Numbered from the stretch's first letter, positions 8,838-17,349 are shown. The stretch: 64,000 nucleotides of DNA from Chloracidobacterium sp. (GCA_016715795.1 JADJXP010000002.1:1922001-1986000), one strand, 5' to 3'. Numbers and translations are program-made. Notes: generated by a model not told the origin, from the letters alone.

Positions 8838-9563
8838 TCAAGCGCAGCTCTGTTCGATTCGGTACAACACCTCTTCGAAGCGCGTTATGATGTACTTTTC
8901 CCTTTCCGCACGATCGAGTATTTCCTGATCGGTGATTTGCGGAGGTTCTTCGCTTCGGTTGGTGACGAAACCTTTCCAATAATACGGATCACTGTATTCA
9001 AACAACGCAAAGATAATGGAATATGGGAATTCCGTTGATCTCGGGCGCTCAGAGCAACGATTTCTAAATTCTCCTGTAAGATTTCCAGCGTCTTCAAAAA
9101 CGTAAATAATATTCTCACGCGGGACTTCAAACGTAGCTGCCAAAGCCTCGACTCTCTGGCTAAACGCACTAAAAGGATCTTCCGAACGAAAATCCGGGCG
9201 ATTCCAGCCGATGTTCGTCTTGATCTCTACCAAGAATACCGGGACGTCGTTCTTATAAATTGCAATGTCCGGCTGCATCCCATCCCGTCTCGGTTCAAGT
9301 TGAACTTCAAAGCCTTCGGGAAGACATTTCATTAGATAAAATGCGATAAGATCCTGAAAGATGTCAGCGAAGGCGGATTTACGATTTCTCTTGAATTGTA
9401 CCCGGTGACGCCATGCGGCGAATTTCATTTTGCAGATATGGAGATAAAGCGCCTTGCTTACTTGGTCTCCTGATCTGTCATACTCGATCTTGCCCGGGGC
9501 CGAGAAGCTATCGAGGAATCTTGAGTAATAATCAGACCCTGAAAATGCTTCAATCGGATTCAT
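8838..9563 (-). CDS. PD-(D/E)XK nuclease-like protein (orphan)
   Basis: A 241-residue protein that I cannot assign to a named family. The central segment QPDIAIYKNDVPVFLVEIKT has the PD...E-x-K spacing of the PD-(D/E)XK nuclease fold, with an upstream glutamine/glutamate-rich helix that could complete the site. The extended motif EIKTNIGWNRPDF recurs as DLKTDLGYDRGGF in the protein at 34986-35624, with the same 14-residue spacing from PD, so the two look like members of one family. The start overlaps the end of lysS by 14 bp, indicating co-transcription. No methyltransferase or helicase partner is adjacent, so a classical restriction system is not supported. Confidence 0.6.
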   Translation of the reverse strand: MNPIEAFSGSDYYSRFLDSFSAPGKIEYDRSGDQVSKALYLHICKMKFAAWRHRVQFKRNRKSAFADIFQDLIAFYLMKCLPEGFEVQLEPRRDGMQPDIAIYKNDVPVFLVEIKTNIGWNRPDFRSEDPFSAFSQRVEALAATFEVPRENIIYVFEDAGNLTGEFRNRCSERPRSTEFPYSIIFALFEYSDPYYWKGFVTNRSEEPPQITDQEILDRAEREKYIITRFEEVLYRIEQSCA

Positions 9564-11259
9564 CGTTACTATCTTTCCTTTCCGGCCGCATGTGCGGGAA
9601 CAAGATCACGTCGCGAATCGAGTGTTTGTTGGTAAGCAGCATCACGAGGCGGTCGATGCCGATGCCGATGCCGGCGGCGGGCGGCATGCCGTATGAGAGG
9701 GCTCGGACGTAGTCCTCGTCAAGCACCATCGCCTCGTCATCGCCGCGTTCACGCTCTGCCATCTGGTCGATGAAACGGTCATACTGCTCACGTGGGTCGT
9801 TAAGCTCGCTAAACCCGTTCGCGACCTCCATTCCGTTGATGAACAGCTCGAAACGTTCGGCTACGGCCGGATTGGTCGGGTCGGCTTTTGAAAGCGGCGA
9901 GATGGACTTTGGATAGTCGATGATGAAGGTTGGTTGGATCAGCGTGTGTTCGACGTGCTCCTCAAAATACTCTAAGAGTCCGCTCGCCGTCAGGGCACCC
10001 TCGCTGATGCTCGGGTTTCCGCCTGCCTGTTCGACGACATCGCTCATCGTCACGCGTTGAAAACTGCCAAAATCGATCTTGTTCCCCTCATACTCGACAA
10101 CCAATCCGCCCGTGGCCTTGCGGATCGCCTCCTGCATCAATCCCTCGCAAAATTCCATCATCCCGTTGACGTCCATGTAGGCGCAATAGAATTCGAGCAT
10201 CGTAAACTCGGGATTGTGCTTATAGGAAATGCCTTCGTTGCGGAAGTTGCGGTTTAGCTCATAGACCTTTTCAAAACCGCCGACGACGAGGCGTTTGAGA
10301 TAAAGCTCGGGAGCGATGCGGGCGTATAGGTCGATATCGAGGGCGTTGTGATGCGTTTTGAACGGCTTCGCGGCGGCGCCGGTCGCTTTGGCGGTAAGCA
10401 TCGGCGTCTCGACCTCGACATAGCCGTGGTCTTCGAGAAAACGCCGAAGCGACGAGATGGCCTTTGCCCGGAGTTCAAAAACCTCGCGGGTAGACAGGGC
10501 AGAACCGCCCGCGTGAGCGGGTGGCATTGCCTCGCCCGAAGGTCCGCTTTGTCCTGCCGCGTCACCATCAGGCACGCGAGTGCCCCCCGCTGACGCAGGG
10601 GGTTCTGCCCTGAGACTCGAGCCGATCAAATCAACGTAACGCTGCCGCTGCTTGATCTCAGCGTCCTCGATGCCGTGCATCTTGTCGGGCATCGGGAGCA
10701 TTGCCTTGGCGAGGAATTGGAGTTTCTCGACGTGGACCGAAACCTCGCCGGTATTGGTGACAAACAGATAGCCCTCAACGCCGACAAAATCGCCGTGATC
10801 GATCAATTGCCACGCCGCCCAGCCATTTTCTTCATCGACCGTATCGTTGCCGTCGTTCTTAACGAGGGCAAATTGTCCTTTCTTACTGTAGACCTGGAGC
10901 TTACTGATGCCGTCAGTGAGATGGACAAAGTTACCTCGCGGCGGCGTCGTCAGCCGTCCGGCGATACGAACGCGGCCGAGGTTGAGCAGCCGTTCATTGA
11001 AGGAATCTTTGATATCCGCCGGCGGCCGCTCGCCCTCGGCAAGGTTCTCTTTGACGATGCCCATCTCGTGCTCGACATCGACAACGGGCTGATGGCGTTT
11101 GATCGCCGTGATCGTGTCGTCGCCGCCGGTCAGACGGCTGCGGTCGAATTTGTTCGGATAGGCGTTGCCGATCAGCTCGCGCAGAGCCGCCAGGTGCTCG
11201 GCGCGTGCCGCCGTCTGGTCATTTTGCTCGACGATCTCGTCAAATTCCGGAATGCTCAT
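9550..11259 (-). CDS. lysS: Lysyl-tRNA synthetase (class II) with in-frame palindromic element
   Basis: Charges tRNA-Lys. The protein has 569 residues, longer than the usual 500. It carries an OB-fold anticodon domain (RIAGRLTTPPRGNFVHLTDG), class II motif 1 (YVEVETPMLT), motif 2 (NRNFRNEGISYKHNPEFTML) and motif 3 (GIGIGIDRLVML). The extra length partly comes from an insertion just after QRQRYVDLIGSSL, where a 118-bp palindromic element encodes RAEPPASAGG...PPAHAGGSAL between the anticodon and catalytic domains. An additional N-terminal stretch (about residues 45-95) is also unusual. All catalytic motifs remain, so the enzyme should be functional. Confidence 0.96.
   Translation of the reverse strand: MSIPEFDEIVEQNDQTAARAEHLAALRELIGNAYPNKFDRSRLTGGDDTITAIKRHQPVVDVEHEMGIVKENLAEGERPPADIKDSFNERLLNLGRVRIAGRLTTPPRGNFVHLTDGISKLQVYSKKGQFALVKNDGNDTVDEENGWAAWQLIDHGDFVGVEGYLFVTNTGEVSVHVEKLQFLAKAMLPMPDKMHGIEDAEIKQRQRYVDLIGSSLRAEPPASAGGTRVPDGDAAGQSGPSGEAMPPAHAGGSALSTREVFELRAKAISSLRRFLEDHGYVEVETPMLTAKATGAAAKPFKTHHNALDIDLYARIAPELYLKRLVVGGFEKVYELNRNFRNEGISYKHNPEFTMLEFYCAYMDVNGMMEFCEGLMQEAIRKATGGLVVEYEGNKIDFGSFQRVTMSDVVEQAGGNPSISEGALTASGLLEYFEEHVEHTLIQPTFIIDYPKSISPLSKADPTNPAVAERFELFINGMEVANGFSELNDPREQYDRFIDQMAERERGDDEAMVLDEDYVRALSYGMPPAAGIGIGIDRLVMLLTNKHSIRDVILFPHMRPERKDSNDESD
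10495..10612. repeat. Protein-coding palindromic element in lysS
   Basis: It is bounded by a perfect 12-bp inverted repeat, CAGGGCAGAACC (10495-10506) and its complement (10601-10612). Each end also forms its own hairpin (CCGCCCGC with GCGGGTGG; CCCCC with GGGGG). It is read in frame as RAEPPAxAGG at one end and PPAxAGGSAL at the other. A second copy with the same arms and reading frame but a different middle lies in mfd (14078-14202). Confidence 0.9.
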
Positions 11260-11447
11260 TTACTCACGATTATAGGTTCTGGCTCCGTTAAACTCTAGTT
11301 TTGTCCCATTTTGGGACACTTTGGGACAGTCGTGGGGCAGCGTAACTCATTGTATACAAGACACTTCCGTCGATTTCTCCTGCTGTCCCACTGTCCCACG
11401 CACATTTTTGATCGAACGGACGAAATAACGTCGAAATTCACGCCTTG

Positions 11448-11463
11448 CGGCACGATTGTTGCA
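11448..11463 (+). promoter_or_regulatory. Candidate sigma-54 promoter
   Basis: CGGCACGATTGTTGCA matches the -24/-12 consensus TGGCACG-N4-TTGCW at every position but the first, pointing toward mfd. The predicted start would be near 11475, upstream of the IS insertion. The 250 bp between the lysS start and the IS otherwise hold only short TGTCCCA/TGGGACA words (about 11301-11400). The element is called from sequence alone; no rpoN or activator gene is in the window. Confidence 0.45.
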
Positions 11464-11492
11464 AGGATAGCACGCATTCGCACTCGACACAA

Positions 11493-11509
11493 GGGCTTTT
11501 TTGTGCACA
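11493..11509. repeat. Target site duplication, left copy
   Basis: The 17-bp sequence GGGCTTTTTTGTGCACA immediately precedes the left IS end and is repeated exactly after the right end (12871-12887). It marks a single transposition event. Confidence 0.9.
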
Positions 11510-12870
11510 TGTAAGTAGCACATCATATGTCCGGTGGTTGTAGCAGGTGATATGTCCGCTTTCGGCGGCAGAGGGTAAGTAGCTTGAATGGAGCTATGAG
11601 AAGATACCCGGATGTCGCGATGGAGAAGGCGATGACAAGACAGGAGATCATATTGCGAGCGTTTGCAAAGAAGATCAGTTGGATAGAGGCGGCAGAGATA
11701 TTAGATATCAGTTGCCGGCATTTACGGAGGATACGGGAGAAGTATGAAGAGGTGGGGTATAGTGCGCTGTTTGACAAGCGAGTAGGCAAAGCGAGTCCGA
11801 AGCGGATACCAGTTGAAGTGGTAGAGCAGGTGATGGGGCTTTATCGGGACAAGTATTTTGATCTGAATGTAAAGCACTATCACGAGAAGCTCGTCGAGGA
11901 GCACAAGATCGAGGTGAGCTACACATGGGTCAAGGGGCTGAGGGAGCGGGTCTGGTGGCGAAAGACGCTGTGCGAAAGAAGCACCGGAGAAAGCGGGACA
12001 GAAAGCCTCTAAAGGGGATCTTCGCGCATATCGACGGGTCACATCACCAGTGGTTTGGCGATGAGAGCTGGCACGATCTGATCGTGATACTCGATGACGC
12101 CACGGGCGAGATCTATTATGCCGCTCTGGTCGATGCGGAATCGACTTCGACGATCATGAGGGCGATCAGGCAAGTTGTTGAAAAAGAAGGCGTTTTCTGC
12201 AGTCTCTACTCTGATCGTGGAAGTCATTTCTGGCTGACGCCAAAGGCGGGAGAACCGGTGGATAAACAAACACTCACGCAGGTCGGACGTGCACTGCGCG
12301 AGCTCGGGATCACAATGATCCCGGCTTACTCGCCGCAGGCACGAGGGCGCAGCGAACGCAGCTTCAAGACGTGGCAGGGGCGTCTTCCGCAGGAACTGAG
12401 GCTTCGAGGGATATCAACGCCTGAGGAGGCAAACAGATTCTTGAAAAGAAGCTATATTCGCGAGTTCAACCGAAAGTTCACCGTCGTGGCCGCCGAGCCT
12501 GGTGCTTCGGCTTTTGTGCCATGTTTGAGGGACGATCTCGACCGTGTTTTCTCGATCCAGACCGAGAGGACCGTTAATCGAGACAACACCGTCAAATATC
12601 GTAACTTGGTGCTCCAGATCGACCGCCAAATATGGCGCTCCTCCCTCGACGGCTGCCGCGTCACCGTATATCAGCACTTGGACGGCTTTATCTCGATCGG
12701 CTACGGGCCCAGGCAGATCGGCCGATATTCAGCCGATGGAAAACCATCTGCCCGAGGTGAGCGGCTCAGACGGCCCGTTGCAGGAAACGGGCGCGCCCCT
12801 TTCCTGCAACAAACACAAACCGGACATTTGATGTGCTAACAAAACCGGACATCTTCATTTGCTATCAACA
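11510..12870 (+). mobile_element. Insertion sequence, ISNCY/IS1202-like, 1361 bp
   Basis: A complete IS with one transposase (frameshifted, see below). Both ends begin TGT. Each end carries two copies of a roughly 19-bp motif at 25-bp spacing (TAGCACATCATATGTCCGG at 11516 and a variant at 11541; inverted copies at 12820-12838 and 12845-12864), which look like transposase binding sites. It is flanked by a 17-bp direct repeat; unusually long target duplications are, as I recall, characteristic of the IS1202-type group. An 11-bp stem hairpin (12777-12787 with 12800-12810) overlaps the 3' end of the transposase gene. The IS separates a candidate sigma-54 promoter from mfd. Confidence 0.9.
11584..12839 (+). 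pseudogene. ISNCY-family transposase, split by a frameshift
   Basis: The N-terminal part (11584-12012) has the helix-turn-helix region TRQEIILRAFAKKISWIEAA and ends out of frame after SYTWVKG. The DDE catalytic part continues in the -1 frame from about 11925 (HIDGSHHQWF, LIVILDDATGEIYYA, LYSDRGSHFWLTPKAGE, MIPAYSPQARGRSERSFKTW). Adding one G to the GGGG run near 11935 would restore a single chain of about 415 residues. The overlap of the two frames and the G run also leave open -1 programmed frameshifting or a sequencing error. Related transposases are normally one open frame, so inactivation is the simplest reading. Confidence 0.85.
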
Positions 12871-12887
12871 GGGCTTTTTTGTGCACA
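12871..12887. repeat. Target site duplication, right copy
   Basis: Exact 17-bp repeat of 11493-11509, directly outside the right end of the IS. The flanking pair shows that the host sequence was contiguous before insertion. Confidence 0.9.
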
Positions 12888-12903
12888 ATGTGAGAAAATA
12901 GCC

Positions 12904-12945
12904 GTAACCGCATGAGAACGCCCCGGGCAGGCGTGTTCTCTGCGG
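12904..12945 (+). promoter_or_regulatory. Stem-loop in the mfd leader
   Basis: CCGCATGAGAACGCC pairs with GGCGTGTTCTCTGCGG across a short CCGGGCA-type loop, with small bulges. It ends 5 bp before the first possible mfd start codon. There is no following T run, so it is not an obvious terminator; a role as a leader or attenuator structure is possible but unproven. Confidence 0.4.
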
Positions 12946-12949
12946 CTAA

Positions 12950-15900
12950 GTGTGTTTTGTGGCAAGCGGACTCGAACAGTTGAAACGCAGCATCGATAGC
13001 GGGCAACGCATCATCAGCATCAGCGGCCTCACGTCGATCTCGGCAAAGGCGTATGTCCTCTCGCGCCTGGCGGCCGAAACCGGGAAACAGTTTGCCGTTG
13101 TCACGGACACAAATAGCGACGCCGATGCGTGGAACGACGACCTTCAGTTCTTTCGATCTCAAATTTCAGATTTCAGATCTCAAATTTCAAATCTAAGATC
13201 CGAAATTCTCGTCCTTCCGTCGTTCGAGACAGATCCATATTCAGGCGCGTCGCCGCATGCTGAGACGCAGGAACGGCGAGCATTGTCGCTGTGGCAGATG
13301 GCACACGGCGGCGCGGCGATGGTCGTTCTTTCGGCCCGCTCGCTTGTGCAAAAGACGGTCGGGCCGTCGGCAATAGCGAAACTCGGGGCAGAACTTATTC
13401 GGGACGAGGCCTTCCCGCCAGAGCAGCTTATTGATCGGCTCGCGGCCGGCGGCTATGTTCGCGAAGACCCGATCTTTGGGCCGGGGCAATTCTCGCTTCG
13501 CGGCGGCATTATCGATGTGTGGTCGCCGGACGCAGAGATGCCTGTGCGCGTTGAGTTCTTTGGCGACACAGTCGATTCGATCAGGACGTTTGATGCCGAT
13601 ACGCAGCTTTCGGTCGAGCAGCTAAAGAACATCTCCATCGCGCCGATGCGCGAATTTGCCGTCACGCCGCAGGATATGAAGGACTGGGCGTTCTTTGCCG
13701 AGGAACAATTCGGCGATGAGCGGTTTCGCCGCAATCTGAAGGACCGCACCGACCACGCCGCCGAGGGCGAGACGTTCTCGGGCTGGGAGTTTCATTTGCC
13801 GCTCGTTAAACCGCTCGAAGCAAGCGTTTTCGACTATCTCGGTGACCACATATTTGTCATCGACGAACCGACCGTGGTCGAGCAGACATTAACGAGCCTA
13901 TACGAGCATCTGCAGGCGAATTACGAGGGCACGATCGAGGCGGGGGACGTTGCGCTTGAGCCGAGTGAGTTGTTTCTGTCGGGCGAGCACCTACGGGCCG
14001 GTCTCGACGCGCCTGCTCGTGTCGAGCTACGTGCACTCGGGCGAACCGCGGCCGAAACCGACGAAGAGATGGCTATAAGGGCAGAACCGCCCGCGTTAGC
14101 GGGTGGCCGGGACGCTGAACTTAACCCGATGTCGGATGGACTTCACAAGTTTGAGCGAGATGGCAACCGACTGCCGCCGGCTTACGCAGGGGGTTCTGCC
14201 CTGTTTCTCTTCCCAACCGCTGAGGAAGCCGAGGAGGTCACGATCCAATCGCGTTCGACGCGGCGGTTTCACGGCGACATAGCTGCATTCCTCGCCGAAT
14301 TTGACCGCAAGGGGCAGATCGTCGTTGGCACGTCGGGCATGGCGGAACGGGTCGCTGAGATACTTCGCGACTATGACATATATCTCCCGCTCGACGCGAT
14401 CAAGCTGGGCGGCCTGTCGTGTGGTTTTGAACTTCCAAGCGAAAACCTGATCATCTACGCCGAGAGCGATATATTTGGCGAGTCAACCGAGGAAGGCCAA
14501 AGGCCTAAGACCAAAGGCCAACGGCCCAAATCCCGCCTCGGCGCGTTCATCTCCGATTTCCGCGACCTCAAGCCGGGCGACTACGTCGTCCATGTCGATC
14601 ACGGCATCGGGCGATTTGATGGATTGCAGACGATCACTACACAAGGCTCCGCACGCGAGTTCATGCTGCTCGTGTATGCAGACGAGGCGAAGTTGTTCGT
14701 GCCCGTTGAGCGAATGGACCTCGTCTCGCGCTACTCGTCGGGCGAGGCGACACAGCCCGCGCTTGACCGGCTCGGCGGCATCGGCTGGCAAAAGACGAAG
14801 GCTAAAGCAAAACGCGCGATGCGCGACATGGCGGACGAGCTATTGAAGCTCTACGCCGAACGCAAACTCGTGCGCGGCCACGCCTTTCCGCCCGACGCTC
14901 CCTGGCAGCACGAATTCGAAGACGCCTTTCCCTATGACCTGACGGCCGATCAGGCCGGAGCGATCGAGGACGTCAAGACCGATATGGAAACGGCCGTCCC
15001 GATGGACCGCCTGATAATCGGCGATGTCGGCTACGGAAAGACCGAGGTCGCGATGCGTGCGGCCTTTAAGGCGGTGATGGACGGCAAGCAGGCCGCCGTG
15101 CTGACGCCGACGACCGTGCTCGCGTATCAGCATTACGAAACTTTTAAGAAACGCTTTTCGGCATTTCCGGTTACGGTCGATCTGTTGTCGAGATTTAGAA
15201 GCCCAAAGGAGCAAAAAACGGTTGCGGAATCGGCAGGAAAGGGTGAGATCGACGTGCTGATCGGCACACATCGACTGCTCTCGACCGACGTCAAGCTGCC
15301 AAAGCTTGGCCTCGTTGTCGTTGACGAAGAGCAGCGCTTCGGCGTCGCCCACAAGGAAAAGCTAAAGCAGTGGAAGAAAAAGGTCGATGTGCTCACGCTG
15401 TCTGCGACGCCGATACCGCGCACGCTCAATATGTCGCTGCTCGGCATGCGCGATATGTCCGTGATCGAAACGCCGCCGCGCGACCGGCTGGCGATAAATA
15501 CGCAGGTCGTTCAGTTTGCCGAGGGCGTCATTCGCTCGGCGATCGAACTCGAAATGTCGCGCAACGGCCAGGTATTTTTTATCCACAATCGCGTCGAATC
15601 GATCGAATCGATCGCCGCCCTGATCCAAAAGATCGTCCCCGCGGCCCGCATCGCCATCGGCCACGGCCAGATGAACGAAAAAGAAATGGAGCAGGCGATG
15701 CTCGATTTTATCGACTACAAATACGACGTTCTCGTCGCCACGACGATCATCGAGAACGGCATCGACATCCCGCGTGCCAATACGATCATCATCAATCGCG
15801 CCGACAATTACGGCCTCTCACAGCTCTATCAGCTGCGCGGCAGAGTCGGGAGATCGAATCGGCGTGCCTATGCGTATCTGTTGATACCAAGCGAGTTAGA

Positions 15901-16543
15901 GCTGACGCCGATAGCAAGGCGGCGATTATCGGCGATTCGCGAATTCTCGGACCTGGGCGCCGGTTTTCGCCTCGCTGCACTTGATCTCGAACTGCGCGGT
16001 GCCGGAAACATCCTCGGCGGACAACAATCGGGCCATCTCGACGCGCTTGGATTCGACCTCTATACAAAGATGCTCGAGCGCACAATTGCCGAGCTTCGTG
16101 GCGACGAGATCGCCGACGAAGTAAGCGTCTCGATCAACCTCGGCGTCGATGTCGCAATCCCAAAAGACTACATCGCCGAGGCCGGCCAACGGCTGCGCAC
16201 CTACAAACGCATCTCGTCTGCCGGAGCAGACGAACTCATCGCGATCCACGCCGAGATCGAGGATCGTTACGGACGGATTCCTCGTTCGGTCGAGAATCTG
16301 TTTGAATATGCTCGCCTGAGAAAGCTGGCCGAGTCGATGGCGATCGTTTCGATCGATAAGAGCGGCTCGCAGGTCGCGGTCAAGCTCGGCGAATCGGCCC
16401 GCGTGTCGCCGGAAAAGCTGATGTCTTATCTTGCCGAAGATCAGGGATCGAACTTCTCGCCGAGCGGCATCCTGCGCGTGGATATCATCACGGCCGATCC
16501 GATCAGGACGGCAGCCGATGCCCTCGATGCGATCCGTGCCTGA
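12950..16543 (+). CDS. mfd: Transcription-repair coupling factor Mfd with in-frame repeat insertions
   Basis: An ATP-driven translocase that removes stalled RNA polymerase and recruits UvrA. At 1197 residues it exceeds the usual 1150. UvrB-like N-terminal domains (RGGIIDVWSPDAEMPVRVEFFG) are followed by an RNAP-interaction domain (FRDLKPGDYVVHVDHGIGRF) and the RecG-like motor with Walker A GDVGYGKTEVAMRAA, VVDEEQRFGV, LSATPIPRTLNMSL and QLYQLRGRVGRS, then the C-terminal autoinhibitory domain. Three repeat-derived segments interrupt it: SQISDFR/SQISNLR heptads near residue 70, a RAEPPALAGG...PPAYAGGSAL element at 377-418, and GQRPKTKGQRPK near 516. The start is a GTG at 12950, or the in-frame GTG at 12959; neither has a clear ribosome site. 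Confidence 0.96.
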   Translation: MCFVASGLEQLKRSIDSGQRIISISGLTSISAKAYVLSRLAAETGKQFAVVTDTNSDADAWNDDLQFFRSQISDFRSQISNLRSEILVLPSFETDPYSGASPHAETQERRALSLWQMAHGGAAMVVLSARSLVQKTVGPSAIAKLGAELIRDEAFPPEQLIDRLAAGGYVREDPIFGPGQFSLRGGIIDVWSPDAEMPVRVEFFGDTVDSIRTFDADTQLSVEQLKNISIAPMREFAVTPQDMKDWAFFAEEQFGDERFRRNLKDRTDHAAEGETFSGWEFHLPLVKPLEASVFDYLGDHIFVIDEPTVVEQTLTSLYEHLQANYEGTIEAGDVALEPSELFLSGEHLRAGLDAPARVELRALGRTAAETDEEMAIRAEPPALAGGRDAELNPMSDGLHKFERDGNRLPPAYAGGSALFLFPTAEEAEEVTIQSRSTRRFHGDIAAFLAEFDRKGQIVVGTSGMAERVAEILRDYDIYLPLDAIKLGGLSCGFELPSENLIIYAESDIFGESTEEGQRPKTKGQRPKSRLGAFISDFRDLKPGDYVVHVDHGIGRFDGLQTITTQGSAREFMLLVYADEAKLFVPVERMDLVSRYSSGEATQPALDRLGGIGWQKTKAKAKRAMRDMADELLKLYAERKLVRGHAFPPDAPWQHEFEDAFPYDLTADQAGAIEDVKTDMETAVPMDRLIIGDVGYGKTEVAMRAAFKAVMDGKQAAVLTPTTVLAYQHYETFKKRFSAFPVTVDLLSRFRSPKEQKTVAESAGKGEIDVLIGTHRLLSTDVKLPKLGLVVVDEEQRFGVAHKEKLKQWKKKVDVLTLSATPIPRTLNMSLLGMRDMSVIETPPRDRLAINTQVVQFAEGVIRSAIELEMSRNGQVFFIHNRVESIESIAALIQKIVPAARIAIGHGQMNEKEMEQAMLDFIDYKYDVLVATTIIENGIDIPRANTIIINRADNYGLSQLYQLRGRVGRSNRRAYAYLLIPSELELTPIARRRLSAIREFSDLGAGFRLAALDLELRGAGNILGGQQSGHLDALGFDLYTKMLERTIAELRGDEIADEVSVSINLGVDVAIPKDYIAEAGQRLRTYKRISSAGADELIAIHAEIEDRYGRIPRSVENLFEYARLRKLAESMAIVSIDKSGSQVAVKLGESARVSPEKLMSYLAEDQGSNFSPSGILRVDIITADPIRTAADALDAIRA
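13155..13208. repeat. 21-bp tandem word repeat within mfd
   Basis: A 21-bp unit beginning GATCTCAAATTTCA is repeated about two and a half times, giving the heptapeptides RSQISDF, RSQISNL and RSEILV in the Mfd N-terminal domain. It is A/T-rich in a G/C-rich gene. Similar words encode SQIANCRSQ in moeA, EILNLKFQI in ispD and IQNSRFKIQN in deoA. Confidence 0.8.
14078..14202. repeat. Protein-coding palindromic element in mfd
   Basis: The 11-bp terminal inverted repeat AGGGCAGAACC (14078-14088) pairs with 14192-14202. The left end is nearly identical to that of the lysS copy, the right end is shared over its outer 20 bp, and the central 50-60 bp differ. It is read in frame as RAEPPALAGG to PPAYAGGSAL. 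Confidence 0.9.
14495..14526. repeat. GGCCAAA word repeat within mfd
   Basis: The words AAAGGCCAAAGGCC and ACCAAAGGCCAACGGCC encode GQRPKTKGQRPK between the UvrB-like region and the RNAP-interaction domain of Mfd. It is compositionally distinct from the surrounding codons and looks like an inserted low-complexity element. Confidence 0.65.
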
Positions 16544-16546
16544 TGG

Positions 16547-17188
16547 CTATTCAGTACAATCGGTGCTGCGGCGTTGAGGACAGTTGAAGAGCTCCGGGAC
16601 GTGCTCGCGCGTTTGCCGGCGGATATTGTCCCAGACCTGAGAATGAGCGTACTTATCGGCGGTCCAGCCGAGCTGCTTGCGATTAAGCCAGACGTAGCGG
16701 TATGCGGCATGCTCGTCCTCACCGCGCAGGTGCCTTGACTCGTGAAGGAGTATCGCGGCGCGTTCGACATCGTCGATCGGATAGGCAAAGAAATCTGAGT
16801 AAAGAGTGATGATCGCGAACGGGAAATTCGTTGCGGCAAAGGCATTCTCCTTCGCAACGGTCGCATTCAGCCAGTTGTCATCGGCTCGGAAGACCGTGAC
16901 GTTCTCGAGTAATACGATGTCGGCCGCGAAGCCTTTATCTCGAAGCACCGCAATGGCGCGACGGACCGTGTGCTTCTGGTCGATAGTGAGCGGGCCCGCC
17001 GACGCGATCAGCGATACATAAAATGCAAGGACCATCGCTACGCAAACAGCGACACAGATCACCGCTCGGACGATCACGCGCCGCATACCTTTTGCTCGCC
17101 GCGAGGCGTTCGTTGGCGGCCTAATGCTGACAGTCCGGCCATCGATCATGGAATGTTCGTAATTTTGTTGTACATGCAGGGGCGGCAT
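16547..17188 (-). CDS. Single-pass membrane protein with HExxH motif, putative metallopeptidase
   Basis: A 213-residue protein of unknown family. One membrane segment lies near residues 38-65 (VICVAVCVAMVLAFYVSLIA), with a positively charged stretch before it, so the rest is probably periplasmic. The segment ERAAILLHESRHLRGEDEHAAY contains HExxH (HESRH) with a downstream glutamate and histidine, suggesting a zinc site of the kind seen in minimal gluzincin-like proteases. That function is inferred from the motif only. The gene converges on mfd with 3 bp between stops. The ATG at 17188 has a weak AAGG upstream; MIDGRTV at 17149 is an alternative start. Confidence 0.65.
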   Translation of the reverse strand: MPPLHVQQNYEHSMIDGRTVSIRPPTNASRRAKGMRRVIVRAVICVAVCVAMVLAFYVSLIASAGPLTIDQKHTVRRAIAVLRDKGFAADIVLLENVTVFRADDNWLNATVAKENAFAATNFPFAIITLYSDFFAYPIDDVERAAILLHESRHLRGEDEHAAYRYVWLNRKQLGWTADKYAHSQVWDNIRRQTREHVPELFNCPQRRSTDCTE

Positions 17189-17349
17189 ACGGCGCCTTAC
17201 ATATTAGAAATTGTGAATTCGCCCGATATTCCCGCTATTTTGCGCCGCGATGCGATAAACTCTCTCGCGGCGCCAGGCATCCAATTACACGGTTTGCAAA
17301 CACTTTCGCCTGATAATAAGATTTCCTTTTGTTACGGGCCAGATCGAAT

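Noticed and set aside
8838..9563. Restriction-modification system
   Set aside because: The nuclease-like gene has no DNA methylase or specificity partner within reach; the methyltransferases in the window are UbiE-like or zinc-ribbon small-molecule types.
11925..11945. Programmed -1 frameshift in the IS transposase
   Set aside because: The site CAAGGGGC is not a canonical X XXY YYZ heptamer and related transposases are single frames, so a simple indel or sequencing error is favoured.
12871..12905. dif/Xer-like site at the IS flank
   Set aside because: IS1202-type elements can lie near Xer sites and TTGTGCACAA faintly resembles a XerC arm, but no acceptable XerD arm follows the 6-bp spacer.
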